Below are positions 1-8,810 of a DNA stretch of 64,000 nt, piece after piece. Position 1 is the stretch's first letter, and every line of letters begins with the position of its first letter. Below the pieces are notes generated by a model that saw only the letters and a list, made by a program, of their open reading frames with translations, was not told the origin of the DNA and made no database searches. Position numbers and translations under genes: made by a program. This DNA is from Halobacteriovorax sp. (GTDB lineage: Bacteria; Bdellovibrionota; Bacteriovoracia; Bacteriovoracales; Bacteriovoracaceae): positions 1 through 64,000 of the forward strand of contig PBIO01000028.1 of NCBI GenBank assembly GCA_002720865.1, read 5' to 3'.

Positions 1-1457
1 ATGATGCTGGTGCGCTAGATCTTGGAGACGACGATGATGCTGGTGCGCTAGATCTTGGAAGCGACGATGATGCTGGTGCGCTAGATCTTGGAAGCGACGA
101 TGATGCTGGTGCGCTAGATCTTGGAGACGACGATGACTCCGGTGCGCTAGACCTTGGTGACGATGATGACTCTGGATCACTCGATTTAGGTGAGCCAGAT
201 GTTGAAGATAATCTTGACCTTGGAGCTGAAGAATCTTCAGAAGTAGAGGTTGAAGAAGAGGATGAAGTCAGCGCGGTTCTAGAAGATATCGTATCCGATG
301 CGGACGAGGATTCAGGTGAGTTGAATATTGCTGCAGAATTCTCTGAAGATGAAACTGAAGATGATGAAGAATTAGACTTTGGAGACGATGAAGAGGATGC
401 ATCAGAAGTCTTAGACTTCTCAGATGAAGGGACTGGTGAATTAGAAGCGCCAGATATGACTGAAACAGACTCTGAAGTTTTAGATTTAGGGGAAGCAGAG
501 GATGATTTAGATGAGTTTGCTGAGGAGACCAATCCTACAATGGTCGTCAGTGCAGAAGATGATAGTTTAAGAGAGTTTAAAGCACCTATACCTGGTTCGA
601 GTTCTTCTGATGAGGATGAAGACGATGAAATATTGGACCTTTCTGGTGAAGAAGAAGATGAAGAAGAAGTTGATTTTGATGCCACGGTTACCGAGGTCGT
701 TGAGCCACCGGTAGAGGAGGCTCCAGTCGCTGAGGTAGCAGCTGAACCTGCACCTAAGGAAGAAGCTTCACTAGAGCCGGAAGCTACTCCTGAGCCAGTA
801 GTCGATGAGCCAATTATTATTACACCAGAAGAGCAAAGGGTGGCGGAAGCTTTTAATCAAACTGAATTGGCTAGATTGCAGGGAACCATAAGGCAGCTAA
901 GAGAAGAAAGAGAAGAGCTGTTAAAAGAGATTCATGAGCTTAAAACTGACTCAAAACTTGGAGACCAAGAAAGGCTTGGACTTCAGGCGGAGTTAGATGA
1001 GGCAAAGATAGAAATTCAAATTTTGAAAAAACGTAGTCATGACGAAGTCGATGAACTGAAATATCAACTTCGTTTAAGTGAAGAGAAGAAACAAATCTTT
1101 GAAGAGCGTTCTAGAAGTGTTCAAAAAGAATTTGATCGCCTTAATCAAAAAGTCAGAATAGATATTAATCAGGTTAAGCAAAGAGAAAAAGAACTTGAGA
1201 GTCAATTAGAATTAGTTACGATGGACTCTCAGAGTCAGGTTAAAAGTAGAGATATGAAGATTCTCGACTTAAAGCGAAAGATTGATGCTCTTGAGTTTAA
1301 TATGGAAAATGCTAGTATTCGTGAGATAAAATCGAGAGAAGATAAAGAGAAGGTCGAGGAACGACTTGAAAAAATTATGAGAACTTTACGAGGTTCACTA
1401 AAGTCTCTTGAGTCTGATGTTGATGATAGTGTTTTAGATAAAATAGATAAGTTATAA
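1..1457 (+). CDS. Acidic repeat and coiled-coil protein (5' end outside window)
   Basis: The reading frame is open from base 3, so the gene begins left of the window; 484 residues are visible. Residues 2-67 are six 11-residue repeats of the form AGALDLG(D/S)DDD, followed by about 200 very acidic residues rich in Asp, Glu and Ser with recurring LDLG/LDF pieces. From about residue 276 to 465 the protein becomes a charged coiled coil (LARLQGTIRQLREEREELL is typical). A TTG at 321 could look like a start but is internal. It lies 16 bases before the GGDEF gene and is probably co-transcribed with it. I do not recognise the family. The layout suggests a flexible acidic tether on a helical rod, perhaps a scaffold or partner for the diguanylate cyclase; that role is inference. 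Confidence 0.8.
   Translation, partial: DAGALDLGDDDDAGALDLGSDDDAGALDLGSDDDAGALDLGDDDDSGALDLGDDDDSGSLDLGEPDVEDNLDLGAEESSEVEVEEEDEVSAVLEDIVSDADEDSGELNIAAEFSEDETEDDEELDFGDDEEDASEVLDFSDEGTGELEAPDMTETDSEVLDLGEAEDDLDEFAEETNPTMVVSAEDDSLREFKAPIPGSSSSDEDEDDEILDLSGEEEDEEEVDFDATVTEVVEPPVEEAPVAEVAAEPAPKEEASLEPEATPEPVVDEPIIITPEEQRVAEAFNQTELARLQGTIRQLREEREELLKEIHELKTDSKLGDQERLGLQAELDEAKIEIQILKKRSHDEVDELKYQLRLSEEKKQIFEERSRSVQKEFDRLNQKVRIDINQVKQREKELESQLELVTMDSQSQVKSRDMKILDLKRKIDALEFNMENASIREIKSREDKEKVEERLEKIMRTLRGSLKSLESDVDDSVLDKIDKL
6..203 (+). repeat. 33-bp in-frame tandem repeat, six copies
   Basis: Units start at 6, 39, 72, 105, 138 and 171, exactly 33 bases apart, and encode 11 residues each (AGALDLG plus an acidic tail). 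Copies 1-4 are almost identical at the base level, while copies 5 and 6 diverge. The array probably continues beyond the left edge, so the copy number is a minimum. Near-identity of the first copies points to recent expansion by slippage or recombination. Confidence 0.95.
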
Positions 1458-1473
1458 AGATAGAGGAATTTTT

Positions 1474-2493
1474 TTGGATATTCCAAAACCACTAAACGAA
1501 TTAATGGAGTTCATGTGCTCTTTCTCAAAGCTAGAAGGCGGTAAAGAACTTTATGGTGAGTTAGATAAGTTTTTTCAAAAAAGAATGGAAACTTCTCCAA
1601 TGGTTGTCTTTGCAAAACCTAGAGATGGTTCGAAGATTCATTCAAAGGAATTAGCAAAGGCTTGCCGAACTCTGTGGAACCGAAATTTTGTGGGGAAGGA
1701 CCCTTTCAGCGCAGAGATGGTGGAGTTAAACCTCTTAAAGGCCTGTGAAGGTGAGCCTATCTTTAAGAGCTGGAAAGAGTACGACTCTGGAAATGGTTTT
1801 TATTATAGTGTTTATTGTGGTCACTCTGATCAACAAGTTTTTTTCGGCATTCTATATAAAAAAGAAAAGCTAGATGCTGAAATTCTAGACTATATGGTGA
1901 GATACCTCTCTAACCTTGAAACGATAGTCTCTTCTTTCTCAGAACTAAAAAAAATGGAAGATCTCGCCCATGTTGATGATGTCACAGGGTTGTACAATCA
2001 AAGAAAGCTTTTTAAGGACTTAGATCAATCGATTCTTAAGCATAAAGACTACAAAGAAGAGTTTTCTGTACTTTTTATCGATATAGATCATTTTAAGTCT
2101 GTTAACGATGGTCATGGGCATATGGTGGGAACTCATCTATTACATGAGCTTGCTGACCTATTGAAGAAAGTTTTAAGAGAAACAGATATGATCTATCGGT
2201 ATGGTGGGGATGAATTTGTCATGATTATTCCAGATTCAAATACCGAAATTGCAAAGATTGTAGGAAAAAGAATTTTAAATGCCGTAAAAAATAATGAATT
2301 CACTAATGCCAAATCGGATGAAATAAAAGGTACGGAGAGTTTTAAGCTATCAGTCTCTATCGGAGTCGCAGGCTTTCCAAGTGATGCAAAAACTAGAGAA
2401 GAGATTTTAGATATTGCAGATAAAATGATGTATGAAGCCAAAGAAGCGGGTAGAGGACAAGTATGTCATGCCGGTAAACTTATTTCTGGATAA
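1474..2493 (+). CDS. Diguanylate cyclase (GGDEF domain)
   Basis: Makes cyclic di-GMP from two GTP. Of 339 residues, about 1-155 form a GAF-like or otherwise unassigned sensory region and 165-335 the GGDEF domain. The active-site GGDEF is intact at residues 244-248. An RETD motif lies at 235-238, five residues upstream, which is the position of the inhibitory I-site (RxxD), so product feedback is likely. There is no membrane segment or signal peptide, so it should be cytoplasmic. The TTG start is supported by AGAGG seven bases upstream. It lies between the coiled-coil gene and a metallophosphoesterase gene (3-base gap), suggesting one operon. A PilZ protein at 62260 is a possible downstream reader. 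Confidence 0.93.
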   Translation: MDIPKPLNELMEFMCSFSKLEGGKELYGELDKFFQKRMETSPMVVFAKPRDGSKIHSKELAKACRTLWNRNFVGKDPFSAEMVELNLLKACEGEPIFKSWKEYDSGNGFYYSVYCGHSDQQVFFGILYKKEKLDAEILDYMVRYLSNLETIVSSFSELKKMEDLAHVDDVTGLYNQRKLFKDLDQSILKHKDYKEEFSVLFIDIDHFKSVNDGHGHMVGTHLLHELADLLKKVLRETDMIYRYGGDEFVMIIPDSNTEIAKIVGKRILNAVKNNEFTNAKSDEIKGTESFKLSVSIGVAGFPSDAKTREEILDIADKMMYEAKEAGRGQVCHAGKLISG

Positions 2494-2496
2494 TCT

Positions 2497-3576
2497 ATGC
2501 TCTTGTTAGTCGTAAGTGACCTCCATTTAGGGAAAGGTAAATTCCTAAAAAATGGTCAATTAAATATCCTAGAAGACTTTTTTGAGGACGACCGTTTCCA
2601 AGAATTTACTGATTATTATAGTTCTGGGAAACATTATTGGACCCACTGTCATCTGGTTCTTAATGGCGATATTTTAAACTTAATTCAAATTGATGTAGAC
2701 GGAGTTTTTTCAAGTATCATTGATGGAGAAACAACTGTTAGGGCGATAGAGCAAATCGAAAAGGGACATCCGATCTTCTTTGATGCCCTTAAAAAGTTCC
2801 TATCGACACCAAATAAAAAAATTACTTATGTCATAGGTAATCACGATTCAGGCATAGCCTTTGATGAGGCTCAAAGAAAACTAAAGGACATGGTTGGAGA
2901 GGGAATCGAATTTGCTTTTGAACTAATCATTGATGGTGTTCATATTGAACATGGACACCGTTTTGAAGTTATTAATACCGTGCCTCCTCATAAGTTTTTT
3001 TTAGATGGGCCAAATGGGAAAAAAATCTTAAACTTACCGTGGGGGAGCTTGTTTTGTATAAACGTGCTTCCCATGCTTAAAAAAGAAAGGCCAATGATTG
3101 ATAAAGTTAGGCCAATGTCTAGCTATATAAAATGGTCCTTCTTTAACGACTTTGCTTATTTTTTTAGAATGTTTTTAACCGTCCTAAAGTATTTTGTAAG
3201 GACAAATTTTGATACCTATACCAAACAAAATAGAAACTTTCAGACCACTCTAAAAGTTCTTAAGCAAATAACCATTTATCCTAGGTATGAAAAAAAGGCT
3301 AAAAGTATTCTAAAACGAAACCCCGATCTTCATACCGTAATTATGGGTCATACTCATGTGCAAGAGTGGAGAAGGTTTCCAGAAGGGAAATATTACTTCA
3401 ATACCGGAACTTGGAATATGATTCCATCAATGGATGCTGCTCTTCATGAGTCAGCAGCCAATCTCACTTACTGTGCAATAGACCTTCATTCGAGAAGTAA
3501 GACCATTAGAAGTGGCTCCTTAAACGTCTGGCAAGGTAATTGGCGACCTTTTAGGGAAGAGGTTAGCACCAGTTAA
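2497..3576 (+). CDS. Calcineurin-like metallophosphoesterase
   Basis: A 359-residue protein with the metal-binding motifs of the calcineurin-like phosphoesterase fold in order: SDLHLG near the N-terminus (residues 7-12), NGDILN, GNHD, a middle HGHRFE, and GHTH near residue 287. Family members include LpxH, nucleases and cyclic-nucleotide phosphodiesterases. At 359 residues this is longer than typical LpxH (about 240) and has a large insertion between GNHD and GHTH, so the substrate cannot be assigned. No signal peptide is visible. It starts three bases after the diguanylate cyclase stop, so translational coupling is likely; an unusual phosphodiester substrate is possible but not shown. Confidence 0.85.
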   Translation: MLLLVVSDLHLGKGKFLKNGQLNILEDFFEDDRFQEFTDYYSSGKHYWTHCHLVLNGDILNLIQIDVDGVFSSIIDGETTVRAIEQIEKGHPIFFDALKKFLSTPNKKITYVIGNHDSGIAFDEAQRKLKDMVGEGIEFAFELIIDGVHIEHGHRFEVINTVPPHKFFLDGPNGKKILNLPWGSLFCINVLPMLKKERPMIDKVRPMSSYIKWSFFNDFAYFFRMFLTVLKYFVRTNFDTYTKQNRNFQTTLKVLKQITIYPRYEKKAKSILKRNPDLHTVIMGHTHVQEWRRFPEGKYYFNTGTWNMIPSMDAALHESAANLTYCAIDLHSRSKTIRSGSLNVWQGNWRPFREEVSTS

Positions 3577-3650
3577 GTGCTTGATTTTATTTAGTTATCT
3601 TTATTACAAGACCCATAGACGTCCCCTCTATTCTATCGTAGTTTCCCGGA

Positions 3651-4304
3651 ATGCAATTTTTAGTTTTGGTAGTAGTCTTCTTAGGTCTTTTAACTTCTTG
3701 TGGTCAAAGAAAGGCCCCTGCGAATGATGCTCGTTTCAATATTTATAAGTCTCAGTTTCAAGAGGAGGCTAAAAAACGAGGTATTGAGATTACCGATGGT
3801 GAACTTTCTTTGCCAATAGCATTTGGTGAAACTGGAGAAGGCTCAGATGGTATTTGCACCATTCCAGGCATGGGGAGAAATGCTTTTTCTGCGGCTGCGA
3901 ATAATCTATTTAATAAGGAAAATTACGATCGTAAGTTTATACTTATTCACCCTGATATCTTAGAAAAAGATCTTTTTTATATAGAGGCCGTTGTCTTTCA
4001 CGAACTAGCTCACTGTTTGCTAGGAAGAGATCATACAGAAGAAAAAAGTCTAATGAACTTTTCTCAAGAAAGAAACACAGACTATCCTATGCTTAGAACA
4101 GTTTATCTCGATGAGCTATTTGGTCTAGAGGCAAATTTTGATGATTTTAATATGCAGCTTGGTTGTGGCAAGCCCGCAGATTCTTCAGAGTTTCTCGAAG
4201 ATGTCCTTTATCGTTCTTTTGGGAGAACTTTAAGATATTCAATTTTTCCAGGTGATAACGAGGAAAGTTCAGAAGTCTTCTGTGTTAATTCAATTTTAAA
4301 GTGA
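3651..4304 (+). CDS. Lipoprotein with zinc-protease-like motif
   Basis: A 217-residue protein with an N-terminal lipoprotein signal: a hydrophobic stretch ending LLTSC, so Cys17 is the likely lipidated residue. It contains HELAHCLLGRDH at about residues 122-133, an HExxH zinc-binding motif followed by Gly and a further His. The third His is one residue further away than in classical metzincins (HExxHxxGxxH). It probably sits in the periplasm or outer membrane as a metalloprotease or an inactive relative. The gene ends inside the last codons of the convergent permease gene (9-base overlap). Activity and substrate are unknown. Confidence 0.75.
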   Translation: MQFLVLVVVFLGLLTSCGQRKAPANDARFNIYKSQFQEEAKKRGIEITDGELSLPIAFGETGEGSDGICTIPGMGRNAFSAAANNLFNKENYDRKFILIHPDILEKDLFYIEAVVFHELAHCLLGRDHTEEKSLMNFSQERNTDYPMLRTVYLDELFGLEANFDDFNMQLGCGKPADSSEFLEDVLYRSFGRTLRYSIFPGDNEESSEVFCVNSILK

Positions 4305-6464
4305 AGAGCTATGAACAGCTAAAACTGAGCATGCTGCTTTGGCGATAAGCTGATCATCTTTAGAACCTAGAAACGCTTTTTTAATGGAATGGTCAGTACT
4401 TCCTAACACCAAAAGATCAAACTCTACTGTTTCAGAAATGACAGCTTGAATTTCATCTTTTCCAGTCAAAACTTTTGTATGAGTAGGTGCTTTGAGAGTT
4501 GATGCCAGTTCGTCTAAAAAACTTTGCTCATATCTTTTCTTCTCTTCACTTACAGAATCATGAGCAAATCTAATCAAAGTTATATCTGCTCTATTTACTT
4601 CTGCAAGATGATCTGAAGTCTCTAAGACGAGGGCGTCATTTTTATCAGTTGCGATAAGAGCAATTATCTTTCTTACGTACCTAACTCCTGAGTCTCTAAA
4701 GACTGCCAAGTTACAGTGCAAATGTGACTTAAGCCAACCAATAGGGTTGTGAAAAGTAAGGGCACCTCTATTACGGCCTCTCCATTCGATCAAAAGCCAT
4801 TGGCAATGTAGGCGCTGTGAAATCTCAAAGATTGTTCGGGACATATCGTGGCTTACAACCGGGTCGAAAGTTATTGGTTCTTTCTTTTCGATGGCCATAG
4901 CAATGACTCTTCTTCTAAGTGATCTTAACTCCGCTGGTTCCTCAATGATGTCGTGGAGAGATGCCTGTTCTGGTATCTCTAAAATATGAGCCACTTCAAG
5001 ATTTCCATGCTCCGCTAAGGCAACACCCATTTCAATTAACATTTCAGGGCTTCTTTCTTTTCCAAATAATGAAACGACTAGCCTCGCATCTCGAGACAAG
5101 TCCATGCTTTTATAACTAGAGTTTGTAACCCCAGGTGCCATTTGCTCTTGAAGAAGGTCCGTTCTTTTTCCTCTGATACCGACAACACCTTTTCGGTCTG
5201 TTTTTCTTCGACTGTAAACAAAGTATAAAATAATCCCAAGAGCTGAGATAAAAGCAAGAGACTTAAGAGCTAAAATCCCCATTCCTATTAAAAGAGCTAA
5301 CCCTGAGATGATTCCAAAAACCTGTAAGAATGGATAAAGTGGGGCTTTATATACAGGTTTATACCACTGAGTTCTACTTTCTCTTAAGACAACAACGGAG
5401 ATGTTCTCAACCATATAAATGGCGATCATAAACGCCGATGCCATCTTTGCAATCTTTGTTACGTCAAAAGAAACGAGAACAAAGGCAACGACTAAAAAAG
5501 ATAAGATAATAGAAGAAATAGGAGTTAAAAACTTTTTATGTAGTTTACCTAAGAAACTGGGTAATAACTTATCTCTACTCATCGCAAATGGAAATCTTGA
5601 GCCGGCCAATAGACCAGCGTTTGAAACATTAACCATTGTTAAGATCGCTATAACCGCAATTATTGAGCCAAAGATCGGCCCACCAACTTTAGTTGCTAAG
5701 GTATAGGCAGGCTTTAAGTCTCCGGCCAGCTCTAGGTAAGAAAAGTTCCCGGCCATAACGAGTGAAGTTACACAATAGAGGACAGTTACAATTACAAGAG
5801 ATAATAGAATTCCCCGACTTAGGTTTTTTCCTGGGTCTTTTACTTCTTCAGCAATAGCAGCAACTTTTGTGACACCCGCAAAGGAGACAAAAACTAATGC
5901 CGTCGCTTCACCAAGGCCTATCATGCCTCTAGGGAATAATGGCTTTAAATTACTTAATTTCCAGGTAAAGATTCCAAGAACATCAACCGCAGTCATACCC
6001 GCAATAGAAATAAAAAGGATGACGGTCATAAACCGTGAAACCTTCCCAACTCCCAATACATTTATAAAAGCGATAACGGCCAAGAAACTCAATATCGTTG
6101 GTTTCAAAGGAAGACTCGATATGACCGACATATAAGCCCCAATCCCAATTAGCGCAAAAGCTGCTTTTAAAAGAATTGAAAGCCAAAGCCCTAAACCTGA
6201 AACGGTTCCGGCCAAGGGGCCAAATGTTCTTTCCAAGTAAACATAAGTTCCACCACTTGTTGGCATGGCCGTGGCCAGTTCTGCCTTACTCATGGCCGCT
6301 GGAAGAATACAAAGTGCTGATAATAAATAGGCTAAATAAATTGAAGGACCGGTAATTGCAAAGCCAAGGCCTGGAAGAACAAAAATTCCAGATCCAAGCA
6401 TTGAACTAATACAAATTGTTACAACGGAAAACAGTCCGAGTCGTCTCTCTAGGGTATTTTGCAT
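4296..6464 (-). CDS. APC-family amino-acid permease fused to universal stress domains
   Basis: A 722-residue protein. Residues 1 to about 425 are an APC-superfamily transporter: about 12 membrane helices starting with a conserved block (SSMLGSGIFVLPG) typical of amino-acid/polyamine permeases. Residues of about 455-722 form a soluble cytoplasmic tail that reads as two tandem UspA-like modules; the second ends with the usual LLVLGSTDHS and CSVLAVHS pattern. APC-USP fusions are known in bacteria and archaea and are thought to let a nucleotide-binding stress domain control transport. The substrate cannot be deduced. The ATG at 6464 is a reasonable start. It is the last gene of a minus-strand group after nadE and the histone-like gene. 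Confidence 0.9.
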   Translation of the reverse strand: MQNTLERRLGLFSVVTICISSMLGSGIFVLPGLGFAITGPSIYLAYLLSALCILPAAMSKAELATAMPTSGGTYVYLERTFGPLAGTVSGLGLWLSILLKAAFALIGIGAYMSVISSLPLKPTILSFLAVIAFINVLGVGKVSRFMTVILFISIAGMTAVDVLGIFTWKLSNLKPLFPRGMIGLGEATALVFVSFAGVTKVAAIAEEVKDPGKNLSRGILLSLVIVTVLYCVTSLVMAGNFSYLELAGDLKPAYTLATKVGGPIFGSIIAVIAILTMVNVSNAGLLAGSRFPFAMSRDKLLPSFLGKLHKKFLTPISSIILSFLVVAFVLVSFDVTKIAKMASAFMIAIYMVENISVVVLRESRTQWYKPVYKAPLYPFLQVFGIISGLALLIGMGILALKSLAFISALGIILYFVYSRRKTDRKGVVGIRGKRTDLLQEQMAPGVTNSSYKSMDLSRDARLVVSLFGKERSPEMLIEMGVALAEHGNLEVAHILEIPEQASLHDIIEEPAELRSLRRRVIAMAIEKKEPITFDPVVSHDMSRTIFEISQRLHCQWLLIEWRGRNRGALTFHNPIGWLKSHLHCNLAVFRDSGVRYVRKIIALIATDKNDALVLETSDHLAEVNRADITLIRFAHDSVSEEKKRYEQSFLDELASTLKAPTHTKVLTGKDEIQAVISETVEFDLLVLGSTDHSIKKAFLGSKDDQLIAKAACSVLAVHSSSL

Positions 6465-6513
6465 GGGCTACAGACTAGCTATATACGCGCAATGGGTAAA
6501 GAAAATAGGGTAT

Positions 6514-6960
6514 TTATGTCCTTTTCTTCGTTGCTTTTTTGCGGGTAGTCGCTTTTTTCTTGGCTTTCTTCTTGGTTTGCTTTTTCTTTGTCACTTTTTT
6601 CTTTGCAGCAGTAGTCTTTTTAGTCGCCCTTATGGAAGGAGGGACTAGGTTGATTTTTACATCATACTTTTTGACTTCTTTTTTAAATTCCTTAAGAGAC
6701 TTTTGGGCCTTCTTAATTTCACCTTTTACGACTTTTTCTACAGTCTTCTCTAAGTCTTTCTTCTCTTTTTTGAATCTCTTTACAAGTTTTGGAATATCTT
6801 TTTCAACGGCTTGCTTGATATCTTTTTCAGCTTGAGTAACAAACTTTTTTAAGATTTTTTGAGCATCTTTTACTGGTTTCTTACTTTTAGTAAGCCCTTT
6901 AACCTCTTTTTTTATCTTAGACCAAGTTTTGATAATTGATGCTGAAGTTCTTTTTGCCAT
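6514..6960 (-). CDS. Lysine-rich histone H1-like protein
   Basis: A 148-residue highly basic protein. Residues 1-105 form a Lys/Glu-rich, probably helical region; residues 109-148 are a low-complexity Lys/Thr/Ala/Arg tail (runs such as ATKKTTAAKKK) resembling the C-terminal domain of eukaryotic histone H1 and bacterial H1-like proteins. A role in DNA compaction or nucleoid organisation is plausible from composition only. Such compositional similarity arises easily, so homology is not claimed. There are no cysteines, membrane helices or signal peptide. It lies between nadE and the permease on the minus strand, with gaps of about 50 bases on each side. Confidence 0.8.
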   Translation of the reverse strand: MAKRTSASIIKTWSKIKKEVKGLTKSKKPVKDAQKILKKFVTQAEKDIKQAVEKDIPKLVKRFKKEKKDLEKTVEKVVKGEIKKAQKSLKEFKKEVKKYDVKINLVPPSIRATKKTTAAKKKVTKKKQTKKKAKKKATTRKKATKKRT

Positions 6961-7014
6961 TATTACTCCGTAAGTTAGAGTAAACTATATCATTCATTTT
7001 TTAGACTAGGTAAA

Positions 7015-8748
7015 TCATCTTTTACAAATAGGGACTCTATAACCAAACCCAAAGCTTTTTGGCTTCACTTTGATAATGGGACAGAATTGAGCTCGTTTAT
7101 ACTCGCTTCGTTTATAAAGTTGATAAGTTTTATCAACCTCATGCTTGTCAAACCCACTAGCAATCAGGTCTTCACTACTAAGCCTATAGCTTAGAATACC
7201 TTCTAGAATTGCATCTAGTCTTTCGTAAGGGGGTAGACTCTGTTGGTCTTCTTGATCCTCCCTTAGTTCTGCTGAAGGAGGTCGATCAATTATGCCTTGA
7301 GGGATTAGACCACCAAACTTTTTGTTTAAGAACTCGCATAGTCGAAAAACTTCAGATTTGTAGAGGTCGCCGAGTAAAGAAATCGCTCCAACACTATCTC
7401 CATAAAGAGTAGAGTAGCCCACGGCCAATTCACTTTTATTGGAAGTATTTATAACCATACTATTTATATGATTACTTCTCGCATAAAGTAGTGATCCCCT
7501 CAGGCGGCTTTGTATATTTTCGTCAGCGAGGCCATCAAGCTCTGAGCCAAAAGCATCCTTATAACCAAGTTTAACTGAAGAATGAAAAAATTTAATGGGA
7601 AAGCTGGTTAGCTTCACACCTAGGTTTTCGCAAAGCCGGTCAGATAGCTCCCAGCTTATTTCACGATTGTAGATACTAGGCATATATATGGCTTCAAGCC
7701 TTTGGCCTTCCTTTAAAAATAATTTAATAAGAGTTAAAACGAGTGCCGAGTCCACTCCACCAGATAGAGCAACCGTAAAATTATTAAAGCCACACTTTTT
7801 AGAGTACTCTTGAAAGCCAAACTTTAAGGCTTCAAAGGTTTGAAAACAGTCTTCATCTGATAATGGTATTAACTTTGGTAAAGTCTCTGTCTTTTCCAGA
7901 GAAGGGTCAAAAAGAGATTCCCAGGTATTTTCTTTTGTATCTTTAGGAACAGAGCTTTCACCGGAGAATTTCTCCAAATCCACAGTCAAAAAATCTTCAC
8001 AAAAGGACTTTGCGACTCCGATTAGTTTTTGACCATTGACTGCAAAGCTAGATCCATCAAAAAGAACTTCATCTTCACCGCCAACTCGGTTCACATAGAA
8101 AAATGGGGCTTCCAGAATTTGAGAAATCTCTTTTGCTCGAGATATTCTCTTTTCTTTTTTTCCTATATGAAAAGGAGAAGCAGAAAGATTGAGGACACCA
8201 TCAAACTCTAATTTATTCTGTTTAAGTTCAAAAAGCTCTTTAACTGGGTCCATTTCATGAGTACTTGAATGCCACATATCTTCACAGATAAGTAAGGCAA
8301 AAGACTTCCCAGCAAAACTTAAAAGTCCCGGTTTATCACCTGGAGTAAAGTATTTTTCTTCATCAAATATATCGTAGTTTGGTAAAAGCCTTTTCGTGTA
8401 AATACTTTTTAACTTTTTACCTTTTTCCCAGGCATAAATAACATTTTTGATTTTATTCGGAAGTCCTGAACCTTCTAGTTCGTATTCAAGACCACTCATT
8501 AAAATCAGAGTATCTTCTTCCCAGAGCTCATTTTTCGATGCGTCAATCTTACTAAGTAAACTCGTAAACTTTTCTATATAGGTTCTTTGAAGACAGAGGT
8601 CCTGAAGAGGGTAACCAGTTAGAAATAGCTCAGGAAGAAGGTGAATTCCAGGTAAAGGCTTCTTGACCAAGAAATTTTCATCTAAGTATTTAAATATCTG
8701 CTCTGTATCGGCCAAAATATGGTGGCTTTGATGAAGATGAATTTGCAT
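7015..8748 (-). CDS. nadE: Glutamine-dependent NAD+ synthetase
   Basis: Last step of NAD biosynthesis: nicotinic acid adenine dinucleotide plus ATP and glutamine gives NAD+. The 577-residue protein has two domains. Residues 1 to about 265 are a nitrilase-like glutaminase domain with the expected Glu (LPELFLTGYP), Lys (KRLLPNYD) and Cys (LICEDMWHS). The C-terminal half is the synthetase, with the PP-loop SGGVDS at residues 329-334 and a conserved TSNKSELAVGYSTLYGD block. Length fits bacterial two-domain NadE. It is transcribed away from trmFO, with a 62-base divergent gap that must hold both promoters. Confidence 0.96.
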   Translation of the reverse strand: MQIHLHQSHHILADTEQIFKYLDENFLVKKPLPGIHLLPELFLTGYPLQDLCLQRTYIEKFTSLLSKIDASKNELWEEDTLILMSGLEYELEGSGLPNKIKNVIYAWEKGKKLKSIYTKRLLPNYDIFDEEKYFTPGDKPGLLSFAGKSFALLICEDMWHSSTHEMDPVKELFELKQNKLEFDGVLNLSASPFHIGKKEKRISRAKEISQILEAPFFYVNRVGGEDEVLFDGSSFAVNGQKLIGVAKSFCEDFLTVDLEKFSGESSVPKDTKENTWESLFDPSLEKTETLPKLIPLSDEDCFQTFEALKFGFQEYSKKCGFNNFTVALSGGVDSALVLTLIKLFLKEGQRLEAIYMPSIYNREISWELSDRLCENLGVKLTSFPIKFFHSSVKLGYKDAFGSELDGLADENIQSRLRGSLLYARSNHINSMVINTSNKSELAVGYSTLYGDSVGAISLLGDLYKSEVFRLCEFLNKKFGGLIPQGIIDRPPSAELREDQEDQQSLPPYERLDAILEGILSYRLSSEDLIASGFDKHEVDKTYQLYKRSEYKRAQFCPIIKVKPKSFGFGYRVPICKR

Positions 8749-8810
8749 AGCCGTTCCCGTAGCGGTAGAGTGCGCCTCAAGTTAACCATTTGTAACTAAA
8801 CGTTTTTCAC

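Noticed and set aside
6-203. CRISPR-like array at the left edge
   Set aside because: The 33-base units are contiguous with no spacers and stay in frame with an acidic protein, so they are a coding tandem repeat.
5419-6135. Small plus-strand frames inside the permease gene
   Set aside because: They lie opposite a convincing 722-residue permease gene and have no ribosome sites or recognisable protein features.
6539-6835. Membrane-protein-like frame on the plus strand
   Set aside because: It is the antisense shadow of the lysine-rich gene: Lys codons read backwards give Phe/Leu runs that look like membrane helices.
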